Shown here: one piece after another, positions 8,403 to 16,583 of the stretch
How positions within the stretch are numbered: position 1 is the first letter of the stretch
How the letters are laid out: each line of letters begins with the position of its first letter
Source: SHLQ01 sp964517125
GTDB lineage: Bacteria; Actinomycetota; Acidimicrobiia; Acidimicrobiales; SHLQ01
Direction of reading: 5' to 3'
Length of the DNA: 64,000 nucleotides
NCBI GenBank assembly: GCA_964517125.1
Contig: CAZFBD010000012.1
Span: forward strand, 16,287 to 80,286
The notes under the pieces: generated by a model
What the model saw: the letters and a program-made list of their open reading frames with translations, nothing else
What the model was told of the DNA's origin: nothing
The model's database searches: none
Program-made: the position numbers and the translations under genes

Positions 8403-9230
8403 ATGCGCCCGTATCGCCAGCGACCTCTTGCGGTTGCACTCGTTGTCGCGTTGACGATCTCGGCGTGCGGCTCGGCCGAGCCCACAGGAGCCGACATCGG
8501 TATCGGGTTGGCAACGGTTCCAACGGAGCCGCCGCCATCCACCAGCGCGGCGCCGCGTTCCACGACAACAACCGAAGCGGTCGCAAGCACCACGACCGTC
8601 GCTGCGGATCCGTATCGAACCCTTGTCGCCACGGCACGTCCGGAGATCACCCAACTCGAGGCCTTCGACGCGCCCGACGGCGAACGGCTGCCGTTGCCAT
8701 TCACCGTGCCGAACCCCCATCAGTTCGGTGGTCCGCTCACGCTGATGGTGACCGAAGGAGAGCACGGGGACGAGTGGCTGAAGGTGCAGATTCCGCTGCG
8801 CCCGAACGGCAGCGAGGGGTGGATTCGGGCCAGCGGCTACGCGACATCCGAAACGAGGGTGCACGCCGACGTGGTGCTGTCGGAGCAACGGGTGGTCGTC
8901 TACGACGGCGACGAGGTGATTGCGGAGTCGACCGCCGTCATCGGAGCCGAGGAATCACCAACGCCGCTCGGCACGTTCTACGTCGCCGCCCGCCGTCGGA
9001 ATCCCGAGACCGAACCGTGGCTGGGGCCATGGGCGCTCGTGCTCTCGGGGTATTCCGAGGCCTTCGAGACGTTCAGTGGCGGCCTGCCGGTGATTGCGAT
9101 CCATGGGACGAACCGGCCCGACGACGTTGGGGAGGCGACCACGAATGGGTGCATCAGGGTGCCGAACGACGTGATCAACTTCCTTGCAGAACACGTTCCA
9201 CTCGGCGCCCCCGTAACAGTACTGACATAG
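8403..9230 (+). CDS. L,D-transpeptidase (YkuD-type) lipoprotein, copy 2
   Basis: A 275-residue paralog of the preceding gene with the same order of parts: lipobox Cys22 (TISAC), Ser/Thr/Pro-rich linker, SH3-like segment (LMVTEGEHGDEWLKVQIPLR) and YkuD domain with IAIHGT and nucleophile Cys250 in TNGCIR. The central 200 residues align closely with copy 1, so this is a tandem duplication with divergence mainly in the linker and in the loop before the active site. It is predicted to cross-link or modify peptidoglycan from the outer face of the membrane. Separate promoters suggest the two copies are expressed under different conditions (inference). Confidence 0.84.
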   Translation: MRPYRQRPLAVALVVALTISACGSAEPTGADIGIGLATVPTEPPPSTSAAPRSTTTTEAVASTTTVAADPYRTLVATARPEITQLEAFDAPDGERLPLPFTVPNPHQFGGPLTLMVTEGEHGDEWLKVQIPLRPNGSEGWIRASGYATSETRVHADVVLSEQRVVVYDGDEVIAESTAVIGAEESPTPLGTFYVAARRRNPETEPWLGPWALVLSGYSEAFETFSGGLPVIAIHGTNRPDDVGEATTNGCIRVPNDVINFLAEHVPLGAPVTVLT

Positions 9231-9285
9231 TGTGACGAGATGTGTTACGGTGGGGTCTCAGCCCTTCGACCCCCCGACCGGGCCC

Positions 9286-9861
9286 ATGGCGGACTTCCTT
9301 GGAACCAGCGAGATGAACCTGCAACACGTGCACCCCGGCGGGTATTTCCAGCGAGTGGCCCGCGGTCAACGCGAAACCGTCATTCTTCAGGCTGCGCTTT
9401 CCGTCGGCCAGTTGGTGGTCATTGCGCGCTCAGACGCCACTGCACGTGAAATTGCCGAGCGTCTCTCGCTGTCGGGTATGCCCACCATCGTGGGGCAGGC
9501 CGATGACCGAGGCGAGGCCGTGCGTTCGTTCGCCACCGATGGTGTGAGCACGCTGGTGGCTTCACATGACTACCTGGCCGATCACGGCCCGGTGAACGCA
9601 CCCATGGTCATTCATTCCCGCATGGCCACCTCCACGCGCCAGTACGGCCGACGGTTGGTGACGGCGAAGGCGCCCGTGCACCTCACCTTCGTTGTGCCCG
9701 AGGACGAACGCTCCGCCACCTCGCTCGTGGTTCAGCTGTCCGATGATGCTGTTCTGGACCTGAATGGCGAACTCGACCTCACCGATGCGCTCATGGGCGT
9801 CGACACCGAGGAACCGGCAAACGTCAACGGTTCCCGCCGCCGCTTCCCGCTGGTCTTCTAA
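9286..9861 (+). CDS. Orphan helicase C-terminal-like (RecA2-like) domain protein
   Basis: A 191-residue protein I cannot name. Residues about 30-150 follow the plan of the second lobe of DEAD/SNF2 helicases: QLVVIARSDATAREIAERL matches motif IV, VSTLVASHDYLADHG matches motif V (LVATDVAARG in the DEAD gene at 15409), and TSTRQYGRRLVTA occupies the place of motif VI. Key motif residues are changed and there is no first lobe with Walker A or DEAD box, so ATPase activity is unlikely. The frame is open from a GTG at 9232; ATG 9286 and ATG 9313 are alternative starts and the choice is uncertain. Confidence 0.6.
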   Translation: MADFLGTSEMNLQHVHPGGYFQRVARGQRETVILQAALSVGQLVVIARSDATAREIAERLSLSGMPTIVGQADDRGEAVRSFATDGVSTLVASHDYLADHGPVNAPMVIHSRMATSTRQYGRRLVTAKAPVHLTFVVPEDERSATSLVVQLSDDAVLDLNGELDLTDALMGVDTEEPANVNGSRRRFPLVF

Positions 9862-9939
9862 CCAATCGGCCCGAGGCCGCCTCAGAATCTGCGAGAGGTG
9901 CGCCGCTCCGGCCGGCCCAGCGGTCATGCTGGATTGTTC

Positions 9940-10902
9940 ATGAGTACCGAAACACCTCCGTCAGACGTGGAGCACGCTCCGCTGACGCTGTGGGGACTCA
10001 TCCACTATCTGTACCGCCAGTGGCACGACGACCGCGTGAGCGGCCTCGCCGCCGAAATCGGCTTCTTTGCCCTGCTCAGTCTGTTCCCGTTGCTCCTTGT
10101 GCTTTCGGCGCTCCTTGGCGGGCTCAGCAGCATTCTTGGCAACGACCTGGCAACCGACGTCGAGAACCAGCTGACCGAATGGGCCGGTGAGGTGTTCGGA
10201 GCAGATGGCTCCGTCGTCGATGCCGTTGGTTCGCTCTTCTCGCAGCCATCGACCTCGGCGCTGACCGTTGGTGTTCTTGCCACCCTGTACACGGCCAGTC
10301 GTGGATTTGCTGCCGTGATCCGAGCGCTCGATGTTGCCTACGGACACGACAACACCCGCGGCTGGGTCGGCACGCAGGTGGTCGGCCTGCTGATCGCGAC
10401 GGGGTCCATCATCGTTGGTGCGCTGACCCTGGCCGGACTCGTGATCGGTCCACTGCTGGGCCGCGAGGACGTGGGTGGGGGAGCGTTCGAAGGATTCCTC
10501 ACCGTTCTGTGGGACTGGTTCCGCTATCCGACGGCCTTCGTGATTCTTGTGCTCTGGGCCGCCACGATCTTCCACGTGGCGCCGAATCGGCGGGCGTCGT
10601 GGCGCTGGGAGCTCCCCGGTGCACTGTTCTCGGCGCTGCTGTGGATCATCGCCACGTACTTCTTCTCGCTGTATCTGGCGACCCTCAGCTCCACCTCGAA
10701 TGCGGTCTTTGGTGTCATCGGCACGGCAATCACGATCGAGCTGTGGCTCTACCTGTTGGCGATCGGTCTGATCCTTGGTGCCGAACTCAACAGCGCGTTC
10801 GCCATCCGTCGGGGTCCGGCAGCGAACTGGACAGAACCTGAACTTTTCACCCGCGCGTACCGATGGGTCAAGCGTGTGGTTCGGTCTGCCGACGACGGAT
10901 GA
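9940..10902 (+). CDS. YihY/UPF0761 family inner-membrane protein
   Basis: A 320-residue polytopic membrane protein with about six helices. It shows the family hallmarks AAEIGFFALLSLFPLLLVL near residue 35, a long loop, and YLLAIGLILGAELNSAF near 275. The family was once called ribonuclease BN, which is now known to be wrong; its true role is unclear. ATG 9940 is preferred to an upstream GTG at 9898 because the extra residues are not conserved. The gene stands alone on the plus strand between unrelated genes. Confidence 0.84.
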   Translation: MSTETPPSDVEHAPLTLWGLIHYLYRQWHDDRVSGLAAEIGFFALLSLFPLLLVLSALLGGLSSILGNDLATDVENQLTEWAGEVFGADGSVVDAVGSLFSQPSTSALTVGVLATLYTASRGFAAVIRALDVAYGHDNTRGWVGTQVVGLLIATGSIIVGALTLAGLVIGPLLGREDVGGGAFEGFLTVLWDWFRYPTAFVILVLWAATIFHVAPNRRASWRWELPGALFSALLWIIATYFFSLYLATLSSTSNAVFGVIGTAITIELWLYLLAIGLILGAELNSAFAIRRGPAANWTEPELFTRAYRWVKRVVRSADDG

Positions 10903-10909
10903 ACCCGCA

Positions 10910-10915
10910 TATAGT
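10910..10915 (+). promoter_or_regulatory. -10 element TATAGT upstream of acyl-CoA dehydrogenase
   Basis: TATAGT lies 40 bases before the ATG at 10956, giving a short leader with a purine-rich GGATTGGAAG ribosome-binding region. No good -35 is seen. Confidence 0.45.
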
Positions 10916-10955
10916 AGGACATCCAACTATCTGACGTCCAAGGATTGGAAGCAGC

Positions 10956-12740
10956 ATGGCCGAGTACACCCCACCTGTCTTCGACATTGCCTTTGCGCTC
11001 ACCGAAATCGCCGGTCTGGGTTCGGTCGCGGACTTTCCGGGGTTCAGCGACTTCGACATGGAGATGCTTGAACCTGTTCTCGAAGAGTGCGGCCGGTTCA
11101 TCGCCGACACGGTCGCACCTCTCAATCGCAACAGTGACCTGCAGGGCAGCGTCCACGGCGCCAACGACGCCGTCGTGACCCCCGATGGATTCACCGACGC
11201 CTATGCGGCCTGGGTGGAGTCCGGATGGGGCTCCATCCCCTTCGACCCTGCGTACGGAGGTGGCGGCTTCCCGTCGTCCGTTGCCACGGCTGTCGGCGAG
11301 ATGCTGAACAGCGCCTGCATGGCATTTGCCCTCTGTCCACTTCTGACCCAGGGCGGAATCGATCTGCTGGCGCACCATGGCACCGAGGAACAGAAGGAAC
11401 TCTGGCTGTCGAAGCTGGTGGCAGGCAGCTGGACGGCCACCATGAACCTGACCGAGCCCGACGCTGGGTCCGACGTCGGAGCACTCCGCACCCGAGCCGA
11501 ACGCGCCGATGACGGCACATACCGGATCAGCGGGCAGAAGATCTTCATCACGTACGGCGAACACGACATGGTCGACAACATCGTGCACCTCGTCCTGGCC
11601 CGTACCGCAGATGCCCCGCCGGGAACCAAGGGCATCTCCACGTTCATCGTCCCCAAGTTCCTGCTGGACGACGACGGAAATCCAACCATCGCCAACGACC
11701 TTCGGTGCACCTCGATCGAACACAAGCTGGGGATTCATGGAAGTCCCACCTGCGTCATGCAGTTCGGGGAGAACGACGGCGCGATCGGCTACCTCATCGG
11801 CGAGGAAAACCGTGGCATGGAATACATGTTCACGATGATGAACAACGCCCGCCTCGCCGTTGGCGCGCAGGGCCTCGCCATCTCCGAACGCGCCTACCAG
11901 GACGCCGTGGACTACGCCCGTGAACGAACGCAGGGTCGTGCCGTGGGAGCAGCTCCCGGTACGGCATCGCCGATCATCGAACACCCCGACGTTCGCCGAA
12001 ACCTCATGACGATGCGGGCCTACATCGAAGCCATGCGAGGACTCTGTTACCTCGACGCCGCTGCGGTCGATCAGCAGAGTCACCACCCCGACGAGGACGG
12101 TCGGGCGGCCGGAGCGGAGCGAGCTGCGCTGCTCACCCCGATCGTGAAGTCCTGGTGCACCGATCTTGGCTGTGAGCTCACCTCGATCGCCGTGCAGATC
12201 CATGGTGGCATGGGCTTCGTCGAGGAGACGGGCGTCGCCCAGCACATGCGCGATGCCCGAATCAACCCGATCTACGAGGGAACGAACGGCATCCAGGCGC
12301 TCGATCTCGTGGCTCGAAAGCTGCCACTCCGCGGTGGCGAAGCCATCGCTGAACTGGTTGCCGAGATGCGGACCACGGCTTCTGAGGCCACTGGGTCTCT
12401 CGAACCGCTTGGTGTTGCACTGACCGCAGCCGTGGATTCGGCCGAGGCCACCACCAAGGCGGTCGCCGAGCGATTGGGCAGCTCGCCGCTCGAAGCATTC
12501 GCTGGAGCCACCCCGTATCTGAACATGTTGGGTCACGTCGTGGGCGGCTGGGTCATGGTACGCCAGGCGCAAGCGGCGCAGCGCCGAATCGATGCCGGCG
12601 CCACCGACCCCCGGTTGGCGGCAAAGGTCACCACCGCAAGCTTCTACTGCGAGCAACTCCTGCCCAAGGCGCAGGGATTCCAGCCCGCAGCGTTGGCCGG
12701 ATCTGCCGACCTCATGGCGCTCGGCGCCGAGCAATTCTGA
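10956..12740 (+). CDS. Acyl-CoA dehydrogenase (FadE5/AidB-like long form)
   Basis: An FAD enzyme that introduces the first double bond in acyl-CoA beta-oxidation. It is 594 residues, the long form with a C-terminal extension (about 470-594) typical of mycobacterial FadE5-like dimers. FAD and substrate motifs are visible: TMNLTEPDAGSDVGALRTRA near 165, KIFITYGEHD, and the late QIHGGMGFVEETG. The catalytic base is probably Glu441 in IYEGTNGIQ. No electron-transfer flavoprotein gene is nearby. It is preceded by its own likely promoter and is not in an obvious operon, so substrate chain length cannot be deduced. Confidence 0.92.
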   Translation: MAEYTPPVFDIAFALTEIAGLGSVADFPGFSDFDMEMLEPVLEECGRFIADTVAPLNRNSDLQGSVHGANDAVVTPDGFTDAYAAWVESGWGSIPFDPAYGGGGFPSSVATAVGEMLNSACMAFALCPLLTQGGIDLLAHHGTEEQKELWLSKLVAGSWTATMNLTEPDAGSDVGALRTRAERADDGTYRISGQKIFITYGEHDMVDNIVHLVLARTADAPPGTKGISTFIVPKFLLDDDGNPTIANDLRCTSIEHKLGIHGSPTCVMQFGENDGAIGYLIGEENRGMEYMFTMMNNARLAVGAQGLAISERAYQDAVDYARERTQGRAVGAAPGTASPIIEHPDVRRNLMTMRAYIEAMRGLCYLDAAAVDQQSHHPDEDGRAAGAERAALLTPIVKSWCTDLGCELTSIAVQIHGGMGFVEETGVAQHMRDARINPIYEGTNGIQALDLVARKLPLRGGEAIAELVAEMRTTASEATGSLEPLGVALTAAVDSAEATTKAVAERLGSSPLEAFAGATPYLNMLGHVVGGWVMVRQAQAAQRRIDAGATDPRLAAKVTTASFYCEQLLPKAQGFQPAALAGSADLMALGAEQF

Positions 12741-12795
12741 CCATCTTCTTACCGGCGACCACCGGAATTCTGGGGCCTCGCTGAGGGGTTGGCGC

Positions 12796-12801
12796 TAGCG
12801 T
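12796..12801 (+). promoter_or_regulatory. -10 element TAGCGT, leaderless promoter of lgt
   Basis: TAGCGT is followed by seven bases and a GTG at 12809, which supports that GTG over the one at 12800. Confidence 0.52.
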
Positions 12802-12808
12802 GCCATTC

Positions 12809-13651
12809 GTGATCGCTGCCATTCCTTCGCCATCGTTCAACTCGATCGGCCCGTTCACGCTGTACGGGTTGTGCATTGCGCTTGGCGTGCTTGCTGCGGT
12901 GTCGCTGAGCCAGCGGCGGTGGACGGCAATGGGCGGTGATCCCGAAGACATTTCGACCCTGGCCCTGTGGGGAGTGCCAGCCGGCGTCGTGGGCGCTCGG
13001 CTCTACCACGTGCTCACCGATTGGCACCGGTTCTCCGGGGAACCAATCACGGAGATTGTCAACATCCGCGCCGGCGGTCTCGGCATTCCCGGGGGCATGT
13101 TCCTCGGTGTGGTCACGGGCATCGCCGTCGCGAGACGCCGGGGTATTTCGTTGAAGCCCGTGCTCGATGCCGTCGTGCCCGGCCTGCCGCTGGCACAAGC
13201 CATTGGGCGCTGGGGAAACTGGTTCAACCAGGAGGTCTACGGCAGCCCGACCGATCTGCCGTGGGGCCTCGAGATCGACGCGGCCCACCGCATCGCCGGC
13301 TACGAGAACGACACGACCTTCCACCCAACGTTTCTCTACGAAAGCCTGTGGAACCTGGCCCTCGTTGGTGTGCTGCTCATCGCCGACAAGCGACGTCTGG
13401 TGAAGCGAGGCCGTCTGATTTCGCTCTACCTGATTGGCTACGGCGTTGGTCGGCTGTGGATCGAGAGCGTTCGGATCGATGAAGCCACCGACGTGCTTGG
13501 CCTCCGGGTGAACATCTGGATGAGCCTGGCGTTGATCCTTGGCGGACTCGTGATCGTTGGCTGGCCTGGCCGCAAGGAGCGGGATGGCGACGACGATTCC
13601 GATGTTGACGATCCCGCCGAGGACACCGACGGCGCCGACGTCAGCGCCTGA
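12809..13651 (+). CDS. lgt: Prolipoprotein diacylglyceryl transferase Lgt
   Basis: An integral membrane enzyme that transfers diacylglycerol from phosphatidylglycerol to the lipobox cysteine of exported lipoproteins such as ProX and the two L,D-transpeptidases here. The 280-residue protein carries the family signature near residue 133 (AQAIGRWGNWFNQEVYGSPT, equivalent to the GGRIGNFxNxELxGRPT block) and a glycine-rich membrane region ARAGGLGIPGG-like (IRAGGLGIPGGMFLG). The last 35 residues are acidic and Asp-rich, a cytoplasmic tail common in actinobacterial Lgt. GTG 12809 is chosen from promoter spacing. Its 3' end overlaps the convergent hydrolase gene by 11 bases. Confidence 0.93.
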   Translation: MIAAIPSPSFNSIGPFTLYGLCIALGVLAAVSLSQRRWTAMGGDPEDISTLALWGVPAGVVGARLYHVLTDWHRFSGEPITEIVNIRAGGLGIPGGMFLGVVTGIAVARRRGISLKPVLDAVVPGLPLAQAIGRWGNWFNQEVYGSPTDLPWGLEIDAAHRIAGYENDTTFHPTFLYESLWNLALVGVLLIADKRRLVKRGRLISLYLIGYGVGRLWIESVRIDEATDVLGLRVNIWMSLALILGGLVIVGWPGRKERDGDDDSDVDDPAEDTDGADVSA

Positions 13652-14435
13652 CCAGCACCGCATCGCTCAGCGCCGGCCACAGTGGCTTTGCCCACGCCCC
13701 GAATGGCAGGTTGGTGAGCACGACAAGTGTGGCGCCAGCCAGCGGGTCGACCCAGAGAAACGTTCCGGCCTGACCGAAGTGCCCCCACGTGAACGGTGAG
13801 TTGGCTGCCCCAGTCCAATGCGGGGACTTGCTGGAGCGAATCTCGGGACCCAACCCGAATGGGTTCGGCGTCTGACGGCCATACCCCGGCAGAATGCCGG
13901 CGAGCTCCGGCAGATGTGGGGTGGTCATTCGCGAGAACGTTTCGGGCGCGAGCAGCGACGACACACCGCGGGCAAACGCAAGGAGGTCCTGCACACTCGA
14001 CACTCCGCCATGGGCCGGACTTCCTTCCAGCGTCGAGGCGGTCATCTTCAGCGGCTGGAAGACGGCTTCATGCAGGTAGGTGGCAAACGGCATGCCGGCG
14101 GACTCGCTCAGACGCTCCGCCACCCGTTCGTATCCGGCGTTGCTGTACAGCCGGCGGCGCCCCGGTGCATCGGCGACTCCGCCGCCGGCATCGAGGCCTG
14201 ATGCATGCGACAGCAGGTCGGCGATCGTGATCCCGTCGTCGTCGGGCACGTCCAACGACAAGGTGCCCTCTTCGACCGCAACCAGTGCGGCTGTTGCGGT
14301 GAACAGCTTGGTGATCGACGCCAGCGCGAATCGCTGCGCAACCGGGCCATGGGTCTGCACAGTCCCATCGGGGAGTACAAGACCGGCGGCAGCCTGTTCG
14401 CTGGGCCATTGGTCGATCTGTTCCAGAACGTGCAC
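13641..14435 (-). CDS. Serine hydrolase of the beta-lactamase class C / penicillin-binding fold
   Basis: A 264-residue protein with the three class C catalytic elements: SITK (Ser40, Lys43), YSN (Tyr97-Asn99) and HFG (His219-Gly221). Related proteins include esterases, D-aminopeptidases and beta-lactamases. No signal peptide is seen, which argues for a cytoplasmic esterase-like role rather than antibiotic resistance. It is shorter than AmpC-type enzymes (about 360). The start is a GTG with a leaderless promoter. It is divergent from the cyclase gene and overlaps the end of lgt. Confidence 0.82.
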   Translation of the reverse strand: MHVLEQIDQWPSEQAAAGLVLPDGTVQTHGPVAQRFALASITKLFTATAALVAVEEGTLSLDVPDDDGITIADLLSHASGLDAGGGVADAPGRRRLYSNAGYERVAERLSESAGMPFATYLHEAVFQPLKMTASTLEGSPAHGGVSSVQDLLAFARGVSSLLAPETFSRMTTPHLPELAGILPGYGRQTPNPFGLGPEIRSSKSPHWTGAANSPFTWGHFGQAGTFLWVDPLAGATLVVLTNLPFGAWAKPLWPALSDAVLVRR

Positions 14436-14441
14436 GCCCCC

Positions 14442-14447
14442 AGAGTA
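14442..14447 (-). promoter_or_regulatory. -10 element TACTCT, leaderless promoter of the serine hydrolase
   Basis: On the minus strand TACTCT is followed by GGGGGC (six bases) and the GTG at 14435. It lies back to back with the cyclase promoter, only 41 bases away. Confidence 0.58.
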
Positions 14448-14488
14448 GAACTCGTTGGCCGACGTGCCACCGGAACCGACACCCGCAC

Positions 14489-14494
14489 TAGGTT
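14489..14494 (+). promoter_or_regulatory. -10 element TAGGTT, leaderless promoter of the cyclase gene
   Basis: TAGGTT, then six bases (CGTCCT), then the GTG at 14501. Confidence 0.62.
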
Positions 14495-14500
14495 CGTCCT

Positions 14501-15022
14501 GTGCTTGGCGACGTGGTCAGAATCGAGGGCGTGACTCGTGTGCAACGGACGTTCGCGTTCGTTGATGTGTGCGGCTTCACCGAATACACCGACATCAACG
14601 GCGATGCGGCCGCCGTCCATCTGCTCGAAACGGTACGTGGAAACCTTCGCCGGCTTGCGTCGGTCCACGGTGTCCGAGTGGCCAAGTGGCTCGGCGATGG
14701 CGCCATGCTCGTCAGCGTCGATCCCGAGCCGGCAATCGAGGCGGTCGTGGCGATCGTCGAAGCGAACCGGTCCCGCAACGGCCTCCCGCTGCGGGGCGGA
14801 GTGGCCTCGGGCGACGTGATTCTGTTCGAAGGCGACGATCACATTGGGCAGGCCGTGAATCTTGCCGCCCGCCTCAGCGACCTCGCTGGCCCCGACGAGA
14901 TCCTTGCGCCAGCTGTCATGCAGACCTCGCTGCTCGTCAATACGCGTGCAGTCCCACACGGCGAGCACCATGTGAAGGGGATCACCACACCGGTGGAGAT
15001 CGTGCGCTTCGAGTCCCGATGA
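14501..15022 (+). CDS. Class III adenylate/guanylate cyclase, stand-alone catalytic domain
   Basis: A 173-residue protein that is little more than a class III cyclase domain. The metal-binding aspartates are Asp22 (FVDVCGF) and Asp66 (KWLGDG). Lys62 sits where adenine-specifying lysine is found, and Asn120 and Arg124 (VNLAARL) are the transition-state pair, so the site looks active and more likely makes cAMP. Class III cyclases work as dimers. No sensor or membrane domain is attached, so control must come from elsewhere. Its stop overlaps the start of the alkyltransferase-like gene (ATGA), implying coupled translation. Confidence 0.87.
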   Translation: MLGDVVRIEGVTRVQRTFAFVDVCGFTEYTDINGDAAAVHLLETVRGNLRRLASVHGVRVAKWLGDGAMLVSVDPEPAIEAVVAIVEANRSRNGLPLRGGVASGDVILFEGDDHIGQAVNLAARLSDLAGPDEILAPAVMQTSLLVNTRAVPHGEHHVKGITTPVEIVRFESR

Positions 15023-15327
15023 ACGCCCGCAACGCACTCGATCTCGACGACGACGGCGAGGACAAGCTCGACTTCGAGACCGCCGTCACGGCCGTGATCC
15101 GCGGCCTGAAGCCCGGCGAACTGATTGCCTACGGCGAGGTCGCAGCCGAGGCCGGATTCCCGGGCGCTGCCCGAGCGGTTGGACGCGTGTTGGCCACATC
15201 CGAGGACCTGCCGTGGTGGCGTGTCGTGACCTCGAACGGTCGGCTGGTTCCGGGACACGAACAAGAACACACCCGTCGGCTCGAGGCTGAGAACGTGATC
15301 GTCCGCAACGGGCGGGTGGCACGCTGA
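15019..15327 (+). CDS. Alkyltransferase-like (ATL) DNA-binding protein
   Basis: A 102-residue relative of the C-terminal domain of O6-alkylguanine-DNA alkyltransferase. The active-site PCHRV of true transferases reads PWWRVV (65-70), so the acceptor cysteine is Trp66, the hallmark of ATL proteins. ATLs bind and flip O6-alkylguanine without repairing it and pass it to nucleotide excision repair. Conserved helix-turn-helix and arginine-finger region GAARAVGRVLA is present. The ATG overlaps the TGA of the cyclase gene by ATGA. An acidic N-terminal stretch (DLDDDGEDKLDFE) precedes the domain. Confidence 0.86.
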   Translation: MNARNALDLDDDGEDKLDFETAVTAVIRGLKPGELIAYGEVAAEAGFPGAARAVGRVLATSEDLPWWRVVTSNGRLVPGHEQEHTRRLEAENVIVRNGRVAR

Positions 15328-15371
15328 GCGGCGGCAGCCCAACCATGACGGGGGTGTCGGTGCGTGACCGG

Positions 15372-15377
15372 TACCCT
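15372..15377 (+). promoter_or_regulatory. Possible -10 element TACCCT for the DEAD-box helicase
   Basis: A TANNNT hexamer lies 31 bases before the ATG at 15409, which would give a leader of about 25 bases containing GAAAAG. No -35 is clear. Confidence 0.35.
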
Positions 15378-15408
15378 GTGACGAAACCACACAAGTGAAA
15401 AGAACTGT

Positions 15409-16566
15409 ATGACAACCACCTTCGCTGACCTTGGGGTCTCCGATGATCTCTGCGACGCACTCTCTTCCCGCGGCATCAACGAACCCTTTGCGATTCAGAC
15501 CATTGCCATCCCCGACGCTCTCGCCGGTCGGGATGTCTGCGGCAAAGCCAAGACGGGTTCCGGAAAGACCCTGGCGTTCGGCTTGCCCGTGCTCGAAAAC
15601 ATCGGCACTGCCGAACCCAAACGCCCCCTGGCCCTTGCCCTGGTCCCCACCCGGGAGCTCGCCGTGCAGGTGTCCGACGAGCTGGCACCGCTCGCCAAGT
15701 CACGCAACGTCCGGGTCACCCCGGTTTACGGCGGAGCGAACATCGAACGCCAGATCACCAAGCTCGAAAAGGGCGTCGACTTCGTTGTCGCAACCCCCGG
15801 GCGAATGATCGATCTCGTCGAGCGCAAGGCCGTGGATCTCTCCGACCTCACCCACGTGATCGTCGATGAAGCCGACCGCATGGCCGACATGGGGTTCCTG
15901 CCACAGGTCGAGTGGCTTCTTCGTCAGGTCAAGGGCACCCACCAGACCCTCCTGTTCTCTGCCACGCTCGACGGCGTCGTCGACAGCCTGGTGCGGCGGT
16001 ACCAGACCGATCCGGTCTTCCACGAGGTCGAGTCGCCACAGGTGACGGTCGAGGACATGACGCACCGATTCGTCCAGGTCCATCAGATGGACAAGGTGAA
16101 GGTCGCAGCGAGCATCGCCTCGACCGTCGACCGAACCATCATGTTCACGGCGACCAAGCACATGGCCGATCGACTCGCCAAGAACCTGCAGGAGCTTGGT
16201 GTGAAAGCAGCGGCAATTCACGGCGATCTTCGCCAGAACCACCGCGAGAAGGCACTGAACGACTTCGGTGACGACAAGTTGTCGGTACTCGTGGCCACCG
16301 ATGTCGCCGCCCGCGGAATCCACGTCGACGACGTCGAGGTCGTCATCCACTACGACCCACCAGCCGAGCACAAGACCTACCTCCACCGGTCCGGCCGTAC
16401 GGCACGCGCCGGTGGCAAGGGACTCGTGGTCACCCTCGTGCTGTGGAACGAAGAACTCGAAGTTCGGCGGATGCAACGCCGGGTCGGGCTCGACCTTCCC
16501 GTCGTCGAGATGTTCTCCAACGACGATCGGCTGCAGAATCTCACGGCGTGGGACCCGACCGCCTGA
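15409..16566 (+). CDS. DEAD-box ATP-dependent RNA helicase
   Basis: A 385-residue RNA helicase core with both RecA lobes and no long tail. Motifs in order: Q motif (FADLGVSDDL...FAIQTIAIP), Walker A AKTGSGKT (about 48-55), PTRELAVQV, GG/TPGR (ATPGRMIDL), VDEADRM (the DEAD box), SAT, ATKHMADRL, LVATDVAARGIHVDDV and HRSGRTARAG. Such proteins remodel RNA during ribosome assembly or cold adaptation. The minimal length compared with 400-600 residues for CsdA/RhlE-type proteins means no accessory RNA-binding domain is present. It is followed 17 bases later by the methylase gene and may be co-transcribed with it. Confidence 0.93.
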   Translation: MTTTFADLGVSDDLCDALSSRGINEPFAIQTIAIPDALAGRDVCGKAKTGSGKTLAFGLPVLENIGTAEPKRPLALALVPTRELAVQVSDELAPLAKSRNVRVTPVYGGANIERQITKLEKGVDFVVATPGRMIDLVERKAVDLSDLTHVIVDEADRMADMGFLPQVEWLLRQVKGTHQTLLFSATLDGVVDSLVRRYQTDPVFHEVESPQVTVEDMTHRFVQVHQMDKVKVAASIASTVDRTIMFTATKHMADRLAKNLQELGVKAAAIHGDLRQNHREKALNDFGDDKLSVLVATDVAARGIHVDDVEVVIHYDPPAEHKTYLHRSGRTARAGGKGLVVTLVLWNEELEVRRMQRRVGLDLPVVEMFSNDDRLQNLTAWDPTA

Positions 16567-16583
16567 GAAAGGCAGATCCCGTC

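Noticed and set aside
9240..9449. Short frame at ATG 9240, which has TAGTGT six bases upstream
   Set aside because: The spacing fits a leaderless start, but the 69-residue product is unstructured and Arg/Pro-rich and overlaps the helicase-like gene in another frame.
13641..14435. Serine hydrolase as an antibiotic-resistance beta-lactamase
   Set aside because: Catalytic motifs are shared by many esterases, no signal peptide is present, and the protein is shorter than class C beta-lactamases.
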